Positions 8,373 to 13,707 of a stretch of 14,235 nt of DNA are shown piece after piece. The notes under the pieces are model-generated. The model saw nothing but the letters and a program-made list of their open reading frames with translations. It was not told the origin of the DNA and searched no databases. Every line of letters begins with the position of its first letter. Positions within the stretch are counted from its first letter, which is position 1. The translations under genes were made by a program, and so were the position numbers. The stretch covers positions 1-14,235 of the forward strand of contig JAUWXM010000023.1 in NCBI GenBank assembly GCA_030616365.1, in the 5' to 3' direction. Origin of the DNA: a bacterium (GTDB lineage: Bacteria > UBP18 > UBA7526).

Positions 8373-8469
8373 CTTTGTAAACCTCTCTATGCACGGATTA
8401 GCACTGATTGAAAACGGATTAGCACTGATTTAATCCGTGCTCATCTGCGTTTAAATCACTCTTTGTTCT
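8373..8469. repeat. 97-nt spacer with exact 17-nt direct repeat and inverted end
   Basis: ACGGATTAGCACTGATT occurs exactly twice, at 8393-8409 and 8414-8430, each made of two related 10-mers. CACGGATT (8392-8399) is matched by its reverse complement AATCCGTG at 8432-8439, and 8441-8452 continues with the TCATCTGCG unit seen in the other spacers. The block ends just before the Shine-Dalgarno of the AOR gene. Confidence 0.8.
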
Positions 8470-8874
8470 TTATGTCTCTTTTTCCACTAATTCTATAAGT
8501 ACTCCATGGGTGCTTTTAGGATGGATAAATGCTATTCTGGTATTATGGGCGCCCTGACGGGGCTTTTCATCAATTAGCCTTATTCCTTTCTCTTTTAACT
8601 CCTTTAATCTCTTTTCAATATCAGTTACCTCGAAGGCAAGATGGTGAATCCCTTCCCCCTTTTTCTCCAGGAATTTAGCAATTGGGCTATCTGGAGTAGT
8701 TGACTCAAGCAGTTCAATCCTACTCTCACCAATCTGTAAAGCGGCTACCTTTACTTTCTGCTCCGGAATTTCTACTACTTCCCTACTTTTAAGCCCCAGT
8801 CTCTCACTATAAAATTTTAGAGCTTCTTCAATACTTTTAACCGCAATACCAATGTGATTAATCTTGTTTACCAC
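8470..8874 (-). CDS. mce: Methylmalonyl-CoA epimerase (VOC superfamily)
   Basis: Interconverts (S)- and (R)-methylmalonyl-CoA so that the mutase receives its R substrate. At 134 residues it is a standard single-domain pair of VOC modules. Likely metal ligands are H7 (INHIGIAV), E54 (IELLES), H78 (GIHHLAFEV) and E128 (LIELVE); the GEGIHHLAFEV stretch is highly typical of the family. The start is GTG at 8874 with AGAGG six bases before it. It sits 97 nt after the MeaB gene and 97 nt before the AOR gene, both spacers made of micro-repeats. A different glyoxalase-fold enzyme is unlikely given the mutase next door. Confidence 0.93.
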   Translation of the reverse strand: MVNKINHIGIAVKSIEEALKFYSERLGLKSREVVEIPEQKVKVAALQIGESRIELLESTTPDSPIAKFLEKKGEGIHHLAFEVTDIEKRLKELKEKGIRLIDEKPRQGAHNTRIAFIHPKSTHGVLIELVEKET

Positions 8875-8971
8875 CTACCACCTCTTTAGAAAATTAAATA
8901 TCAAAAATCAAATATCAAAATTAAGGAGTTTTGATTTGTAATTTTACATTTTGCATTGTCATTTTTCATTT
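8875..8971. repeat. 97-nt AT-rich spacer of oppositely oriented 7-mers
   Basis: 8898-8925 is four 7-mers near ATATCAA. From 8929 the sense flips to units near TTTNCAT (TTTTGAT, TTGTAAT, TTTACAT, TTTGCAT, TTTTCAT), which run on to 8975, past the MeaB stop. Around the switch, CAAATATCAAAA and TTTTGATTTG can pair as a bulged hairpin. Part of this block encodes the last codons and the stop of meaB. Confidence 0.75.
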
Positions 8972-9718
8972 TCATTTTTTATTTTTGAGATACTTGCGGT
9001 GTTTCTCAATCTTTTTATAGAGTTCATCAATACCTGAACCCTTTATGGCAATAGTTTTAATAATAGCAGGAACCCATCCTTCCTTTTCTCTTCCTGGCCT
9101 GACCAATTCCAGATTGCGTTCCAGATGTCCCGTTTCCCCCTGGTCTATCTTATTAATCACAAAGATATCTCCGATCTCCAATATCCCGGCCTTCATCATC
9201 TGAATATCATCACCAAGGCCAGGGGAGAGAACAAGCACAATGGTATCAGCAACTCTCATCACTTCCACTTCAGCCTGCCCGGCACCCACCGTCTCTACAA
9301 TCACTATATCCGCCCCCCATCCACTAAGGACCTTGATAGCGTTGTTAGTGGCCCGGGAAAGCCCTCCTAATTGACCGCGGGTGGCCATGCTTCTAATAAA
9401 AACCCCTTCATCCGGACTAGGCATCTGCATGCGGATGCGGTCTCCTAAAAGAGCCCCTCCCGTGAAAGGACTGGAGGGGTCAATGGCCAGCACACCAACT
9501 TTCTTGTTTTTCTCTCGGTAATGTTCAATGAGGCGGGCAATCAAGGTGCTCTTTCCCACTCCCGGAGGACCAGTTATACCCAGGGTGTGAACCGGAACAA
9601 TCCTTTCTTCAAGAACTTTAATCTCTTTTAAAGTTGAGGTTGGTTCGTCCTCTATCTTTGAGATTAATTTCGCAGTCGCCTTATGGTCTCCTTGTAATAT
9701 TTTTTCAATCAGGCTCAT
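8972..9718 (-). CDS. meaB: MeaB/ArgK-type GTPase, chaperone of methylmalonyl-CoA mutase (short)
   Basis: G3E-family GTPase that loads and protects the B12 cofactor of methylmalonyl-CoA mutase. Seen in the sequence: Walker A GPPGVGKST at about 50-58, the AIDPSSPFTGGALLGDRIRM block at 78-97, VETVGAGQAE at 141-150, and the guanine motif NKID at 189-192. At 248 residues it is well below the 310-330 usual for MeaB; the GTPase core is whole but the C-terminal helical arm that helps dimerise and touch the mutase is missing. The stop falls inside AT-rich repeat DNA, so the arm was probably lost there. The ATG at 9718 has no clear Shine-Dalgarno. The B12-binding mutase subunit is 99 nt upstream, which supports the mutase role over another G3E client. 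Confidence 0.9.
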   Translation of the reverse strand: MSLIEKILQGDHKATAKLISKIEDEPTSTLKEIKVLEERIVPVHTLGITGPPGVGKSTLIARLIEHYREKNKKVGVLAIDPSSPFTGGALLGDRIRMQMPSPDEGVFIRSMATRGQLGGLSRATNNAIKVLSGWGADIVIVETVGAGQAEVEVMRVADTIVLVLSPGLGDDIQMMKAGILEIGDIFVINKIDQGETGHLERNLELVRPGREKEGWVPAIIKTIAIKGSGIDELYKKIEKHRKYLKNKK

Positions 9719-9817
9719 AATTTCACATACTTATTAATCCTCTCCCTATGGGGAAAGAATCTAGGGGAGGGGGGATTTTTCGTCCCTCGTCCTTCATCTC
9801 TCATCTTTCATCTGCGT
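9719..9817. repeat. 99-nt spacer: G/C-run palindrome plus tandem 7-mers and 10-mers
   Basis: AATCCTCTCCCTA (9736-9748) and TAGGGGAGGGGGGATT (9762-9777) form an imperfect palindrome around a 13-nt loop, similar in style to the elements inside the mutase gene. Positions 9781-9815 are five contiguous 7-mers of consensus C(A/G)TC(T/C)NT, the last ending in GC. A run of 10- to 13-mers ending ATCTGC follows at 9816-9848, lying inside the 3' end of the mutase small subunit. No terminator-like T run follows the palindrome on the coding strand. Confidence 0.75.
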
Positions 9818-10228
9818 TTATCTGCGCTTTCTATCTGCGCCAATCTGCGTTTTAATGAAATCAATAATCTCCTGGGTGCTGGTACCTGGGCCAAAAATTT
9901 TACTAATGCCTATTGATTCTAACTCGGGAATGTCTTCGGAAGGAACAATCCCACCAGCAAAGATTAAAATCTTTTCTCCTCCTCTCTTTTTAAGAAGCTC
10001 TACAATTTCAGGAAAAAGCTTAACATGGGCACCAGAAAGGATGCTCAGGCCCAGGCAGTCGACATCTTCCTGAATAGCAGTGTTCACAATCTGTTCAGTA
10101 GTCTGGCGGATACCAGTATAGATAACCTCCATCCCGGCATCACGCAGAGCCTTTGCCACCACCTTTGCTCCCCGGTCATGACCATCCAAACCAGGTTTTG
10201 CAATTAGAACTCTTATCTTTTTTCTCAT
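9818..10228 (-). CDS. mcmB: Methylmalonyl-CoA mutase, small B12-binding subunit
   Basis: Carries the adenosylcobalamin of the two-subunit mutase. In 136 residues it shows the complete cobalamin-binding fold: D15-G-H17-D-R-G20 with H17 as the lower cobalt ligand, LSILSGAH at 61-68 and AGGIVP at 91-96. The ATG at 10228 overlaps the stop of the catalytic subunit as ATGA, so the two are translationally coupled in matched amounts. The last residues (TQIGADRKRR) and the TAA stop are read from a GCAGAT-type spacer repeat at 9818-9848, so the natural C-terminus was probably rewritten by repeat DNA. Homologous B12 domains occur in other acyl-CoA mutases, but the partner subunit specifies methylmalonyl-CoA. 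Confidence 0.95.
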   Translation of the reverse strand: MRKKIRVLIAKPGLDGHDRGAKVVAKALRDAGMEVIYTGIRQTTEQIVNTAIQEDVDCLGLSILSGAHVKLFPEIVELLKKRGGEKILIFAGGIVPSEDIPELESIGISKIFGPGTSTQEIIDFIKTQIGADRKRR

Positions 10229-11940
10229 ATACTAACCGATTCCCGATATTCACCAAATTCTTGACGTAATATGTCACATATTTCTCCAACAGTAGCATAG
10301 ACCCCCACTGCCTCCAATATCACCGGCATTAGATTCTTCTGGTTATGAACCCCGCCCCTTTGTAAAGGAGTGGGGTGAATTGCTTTCTTAATATTATTCA
10401 GAGCCTTCTTAACCTTCTTATTATCGCGTTCTTCCTTCAACTTTAGCAAACGTCTCTTCTGCCTTTCCTCTATTTTTGAATCCACCCCGCCCTTTCTTAC
10501 TTCGTGGTTTTTCTGTGGAGCAGAAAAAGCGGGGTCACTCTGAAATCTATTCAGGCCCACAACAACTTCTTCCTTCTTCTCTATCTTCTTCTGATGAATA
10601 TAGGCGCTATTCTGGATCTCTCTCTGGATAAACCCTTTCTCAATAGCTGCCAGCATTCCTCCTAAATCATCTATTCTTTTAATATAGGTCAAGGCTTCCT
10701 TTTCCATTTGATCGGTCAGTGACTCCAGATAGTATGAACCAGCCAGGGGATCCACGGTATCACTAACCCCGCTCTCATAAGCAATAATCTGCTGGGTACG
10801 CAGGGCAATCTGTACTGAATCTTCACTGGGCAGGGCAAGAGCTTCATCCCGGGAATTGGTATGCAGACTCTGAGTGCCTCCCAGAACGGCAGCCAGGGCC
10901 TGCAAAGTAACCCGAGCAATGTTGTTGTCAGGCTGCTGAGCAGTTAAGGTGGAACCGCCGGTTTGGGCATGAAAGCGGAGCATCATTGATTTTGGGTTCT
11001 GAACCTGGAATCTTTCCTTCATTAATCTTGCCCATAATCGACGGGCAGCTCTGAACTTGGCAATCTCTTCAAAAAAGTTGTTATGAACTGCGAAGAAGAA
11101 GGAGAAACGGGGAGCAAAATCGTCGGGTTTCAAATTTCTCATCTTAAGAGCCTCTACGTAAGCCAGTCCATTAGCCAGAGTAAAGGCGAGTTCCTGAACT
11201 GCAGTGGCTCCTGCCTCCCGAATGTGATAGCCACTTATACTGATGGGATTCCATTTAGGTAGATGCTTAGAAGCGTATTCATTAACATCAGTAGTTAATC
11301 GCAAGGAAGGAAGAGGAGGAAAGATGTAGGTCCCCCGGGCAATATACTCTTTCAGGCTGTCATTCTGAGTGGTGCCAGAAAGCTTACTCAAATTTATACC
11401 CTGTTTTTCAGCAACTGCGATATACATGGCAAGAAGAATTGCACAGGGAGAATTGATGGTCATAGAAGTGCTTACTCTATCTAAAGGAACCCCTTTAAAA
11501 AGAACTTCCATATCTTGAAGGGAATCAATAGCTACTCCAACCCTTCCCACCTCACCAATGGCCAGTTGATGGTCAGAATCATAACCTATCTGGGTAGGTA
11601 GATCAAATGCTACTGATAGACCGGTCTGACCCTGTTTTAGTAAATATTTGTACCGCTTATTTGATTCTTCTGCATCTCCCATACCAGCATATTGGCGCAT
11701 GGTCCAGAGTCTTCCACGATACATGGTAGGCTGGACTCCTCGGGTAAAGGGGAAATTGCCCGGGAAGCCTAAATCCTTTAAATAATCTAAACCTTCTATA
11801 TCCTCCGGGGTATAAAGGCGCTCTATCTTGATCTTTGAGTAATTTTCAAAATGCTTTTTTCGCTCAGGACGTTTCTCCAGAATTTTTTTTAAAACCTTTT
11901 CTTCCCAGTTTTTTTTCTCCTTCTTTATCTTCTGCTTCAA
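10225..11940 (-). CDS. mcmA: Methylmalonyl-CoA mutase, large catalytic subunit
   Basis: Radical rearrangement of (R)-methylmalonyl-CoA to succinyl-CoA. The 571-residue chain holds the TIM-barrel substrate domain only; B12 sits on the next gene's product, the split arrangement common in archaea and many bacteria. Y84 (TMRQYAG) and R202 (IARGTYIFPP) match the tyrosine and arginine (Y89, R207 of the Propionibacterium enzyme) that set methylmalonyl-CoA apart from isobutyryl-CoA; H239 (SGYHI) matches the active-site histidine. The start is TTG at 11940, overlapping the CoA-transferase stop as TTGA, with GGGAG just upstream. The C-terminal linker is longer than usual because of two palindromic inserts (residues about 469-486 and 522-531); the domain resumes at NLMPVILEA. 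Confidence 0.95.
   Translation of the reverse strand: MKQKIKKEKKNWEEKVLKKILEKRPERKKHFENYSKIKIERLYTPEDIEGLDYLKDLGFPGNFPFTRGVQPTMYRGRLWTMRQYAGMGDAEESNKRYKYLLKQGQTGLSVAFDLPTQIGYDSDHQLAIGEVGRVGVAIDSLQDMEVLFKGVPLDRVSTSMTINSPCAILLAMYIAVAEKQGINLSKLSGTTQNDSLKEYIARGTYIFPPLPSLRLTTDVNEYASKHLPKWNPISISGYHIREAGATAVQELAFTLANGLAYVEALKMRNLKPDDFAPRFSFFFAVHNNFFEEIAKFRAARRLWARLMKERFQVQNPKSMMLRFHAQTGGSTLTAQQPDNNIARVTLQALAAVLGGTQSLHTNSRDEALALPSEDSVQIALRTQQIIAYESGVSDTVDPLAGSYYLESLTDQMEKEALTYIKRIDDLGGMLAAIEKGFIQREIQNSAYIHQKKIEKKEEVVVGLNRFQSDPAFSAPQKNHEVRKGGVDSKIEERQKRRLLKLKEERDNKKVKKALNNIKKAIHPTPLQRGGVHNQKNLMPVILEAVGVYATVGEICDILRQEFGEYRESVSI
10349..10376. repeat. Palindromic element in frame inside the mutase gene
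   Basis: Two 13-nt arms, 10349-10361 and 10364-10376, face each other around a 2-nt loop with eleven Watson-Crick pairs, one G-T pair and one mismatch. On the coding strand it reads ACCCCACTCCTTT then AAAGGGGCGGGGT. It encodes about ten residues (HPTPLQRGGV) in the linker before NLMPVILEA and keeps frame. It shares the forward-strand beginning ACCCCGCCC(C)TTT with the element at 10484. Confidence 0.75.
10484..10535. repeat. Second palindromic element in frame inside the mutase gene
   Basis: Ends ACCCCGC (10484-10490) and GCGGGGT (10529-10535) are perfect inverted repeats. Inside lies a second perfect pair, TTTTTCTG (10508-10515) and CAGAAAAA (10521-10528), around a 5-nt loop, with a 17-nt unpaired side at 10491-10507. 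It encodes residues about 469-486 of the mutase large subunit, where related proteins have a short acidic linker. Confidence 0.7.
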
Positions 11941-13127
11941 ATTACTCCCTCTTTCTTAAGACTCTTAATCTCTTCTTTGCTGTATCCTAAAATATTGGAG
12001 AGAACCTCATCATTATGCTCACCTAAAAGGGGTGGAGGTTTATCAATAGAACCCGGAGTAGCTGACAACTTCACTGGAATACCAGTAAGCTTTATCTCTT
12101 CTGCTTTTGGGTGATTAACCTTAACCACCATCTCTCTTGCCTGAACCTGGGGATGGTTGAGAACCTTATCTACAGAAAGAATTGGACCAGCAGGAATACC
12201 CTTCTCATCAAAAAGCTTAAGCCATTCATTTGCTTTTTTCTCACGAATGATCTTTTCAATAATAGAGAATAACTCATCCCGATTCTCTACCCGTTTGGGG
12301 TTAGATGAAAACTTTGGATCGTCTTTGATTTCCTTGAGCCCAAGTAAATCACAGAATTTTTGCCATAGTTTATCATTGCCAATAGCAATATTAATATACT
12401 CATCAGATGCCTTAAATGTTTCATAAGGAGAAATGGTCGGATGTTGATTCCCGCGACGCTCGGGAACCAAACCGGTAGCAAAATAAATACCTGCTTGATA
12501 GGTAAGAAGAGAAACCTGACAATCAAGCATTGAAACATCAACCCTCTGACCTTTGCCATTTTTGTTACGAGCAATCAAGGCCAGAAGTATTCCCTGGCAG
12601 GCATAGATTCCAGCCAGAATATCACTGATAGAAGTTCCAACTTTATAGGGTGGACCAGATGGGTCGCCAGTTAAACTCATTATTCCTCCCATACCCTGCA
12701 CTGTTAGATCATATCCCGGCCGGAGTCGTTCAGGGCCGGTCTGACCAAAACCAGAAATAGAGGCATATATAATCTGAGGATTGATTTTCTCTATATCTTT
12801 ATAGCCAAGACCAATTTTATCCAGAGTTCCAGGCCGAAAATTTTCCAAAAGGATATCTGACTTTTTAATTAATCTGTGAATAATCTCTTTTCCTTTATCT
12901 CGCTTAAAATTTACAGTAATACTCTTCTTGTTTCTATTAATACTTAAGAAATAGGCGCTTTCACCTTCAATAAAAGGAGGACCAAATGCCCGAGTGTCAT
13001 CACCTCTACCTGGCCGCTCAACCTTAATAACCTCAGCTCCCATATCAGCCAGGATCATTGAGCAGTAAGGACCGGCCAGAATTTGTGATAAATCAAGAAC
13101 TCTAATTCCTTTTAATGGTTTTTTCAT
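11937..13127 (-). CDS. Class III (CaiB/BaiF, formyl-CoA transferase family) CoA-transferase
   Basis: Moves CoA between carboxylic acids through an aspartyl anhydride. The 396-residue length, the opening GIRVLDLSQILAGPYCSMILADMGAEVIKVE, LENFRPGTLDKIGL near 94-107 and the catalytic aspartate D140 in RPGYDLTVQG are standard for the family. A longer frame starts at 13208, but its extra 27 codons are spacer repeat; the ATG at 13127 has AGGAG about six bases before it, so I use that. The stop overlaps the TTG start of the mutase large subunit by four bases. Family members use succinyl-CoA, acetyl-CoA, formyl-CoA and others as donors. Direct coupling to the mutase makes methylmalonate (acceptor) and succinyl-CoA (donor) the best inferred pair; malonate is also possible. 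Confidence 0.9.
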   Translation of the reverse strand: MKKPLKGIRVLDLSQILAGPYCSMILADMGAEVIKVERPGRGDDTRAFGPPFIEGESAYFLSINRNKKSITVNFKRDKGKEIIHRLIKKSDILLENFRPGTLDKIGLGYKDIEKINPQIIYASISGFGQTGPERLRPGYDLTVQGMGGIMSLTGDPSGPPYKVGTSISDILAGIYACQGILLALIARNKNGKGQRVDVSMLDCQVSLLTYQAGIYFATGLVPERRGNQHPTISPYETFKASDEYINIAIGNDKLWQKFCDLLGLKEIKDDPKFSSNPKRVENRDELFSIIEKIIREKKANEWLKLFDEKGIPAGPILSVDKVLNHPQVQAREMVVKVNHPKAEEIKLTGIPVKLSATPGSIDKPPPLLGEHNDEVLSNILGYSKEEIKSLKKEGVI

Positions 13128-13224
13128 ATCTACTCCTAAATAAACGAGAGCGATGTGGGATGTGCGATCTGTGATTTGGGATTGTTTATCACATATCTCA
13201 TCACTCACATCCCATATCCACTAC
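13128..13224. repeat. 97-nt spacer: five 7-mers followed by five in the opposite sense
   Basis: Positions 13152-13186 are five contiguous 7-mers near GATNTGN (GATGTGG, GATGTGC, GATCTGT, GATTTGG, GATTGTT). Positions 13187-13221 are five more near TATCNCA or CATCCCA, which are the same style of unit reverse-complemented. TGGGATGTG (13156-13164) and CACATCCCA (13206-13214) are a perfect 9-bp inverted repeat within it. The remaining bases 13128-13137 hold the CoA-transferase Shine-Dalgarno. Confidence 0.8.
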
Positions 13225-13707
13225 TTATTCAATGATGGCCAGGACATCTCCAGTATTGACCATATCTCCCCTGGCCACTCTTATCTCCTTTATCCTTCCC
13301 TCCTTGGGACTGAAGACCTCGCTCTCCATCTTCATGGCCTCTAAGATAAGGATGACCTCACCCTTCTCTACCCTCTCTCCCTCACTGGCCTCAACACTTA
13401 TTATCTGGCCACTCATAGAAGAGAGAATGGTTCCTTCTTCCTTCTCTTCTAATCTTTCTATCTTTCGTCGGACAGCGAGCTTTTCCGTCTCCTCCATCTC
13501 TAAACGATAGATCTCCTGATTGATAGAGAGCAGGGTAGGAAGGCCATTCACCTCCTCCAGGGAGGATATCTCATAGGAACGATTATTGACCAGAAGGGAA
13601 TCTTGGGAAAGATCCACATGATATGGCCTTCCATTAACAATTACTACCCCAGACTCCCCCACCTCTACCAGATAATGGGCACTGCCCACCGCGACCCTAA
13701 ATCTCAT
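13225..13707 (-). CDS. Biotin carboxyl carrier protein of an acyl-CoA carboxylase or decarboxylase
   Basis: Carries carboxybiotin between a biotin carboxylase and a carboxyltransferase. The last 75 residues form a biotinyl domain with the EAMKM motif, biotin expected on K126, and a second half with SPKEGRIKEI and GDMVNTGDVLAII. The first 70 residues (MRFRVAVG, VNGRPYHVDL) are a beta-rich region like that of stand-alone carriers of propionyl-CoA or methylmalonyl-CoA enzymes. A frame is open back to a GTG at 13764, but that start lacks a Shine-Dalgarno. The ATG at 13707 overlaps the carboxylase stop as ATGA and has AAGGA four bases upstream, giving 160 residues. No carboxyltransferase is in the window, so the acyl-CoA is unknown. 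Confidence 0.9.
   Translation of the reverse strand: MRFRVAVGSAHYLVEVGESGVVIVNGRPYHVDLSQDSLLVNNRSYEISSLEEVNGLPTLLSINQEIYRLEMEETEKLAVRRKIERLEEKEEGTILSSMSGQIISVEASEGERVEKGEVILILEAMKMESEVFSPKEGRIKEIRVARGDMVNTGDVLAIIE

Noticed and set aside
8929..8975. Frameshift that hides the missing MeaB C-terminal arm downstream of its stop.
   Set aside because: The 97 nt after the stop are AT-rich 7-mer repeat in every frame and show no trace of the arm.
9736..9777. Rho-independent terminator between mcmB and meaB.
   Set aside because: On the transcribed strand the palindrome is not followed by a T run, and the genes on both sides belong to one functional unit.
13128..13208. Extra 27 N-terminal codons of the CoA-transferase.
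   Set aside because: They are read from the 7-mer array; the family-typical start GIRVLDLS follows the ATG at 13127, which has its own AGGAG.
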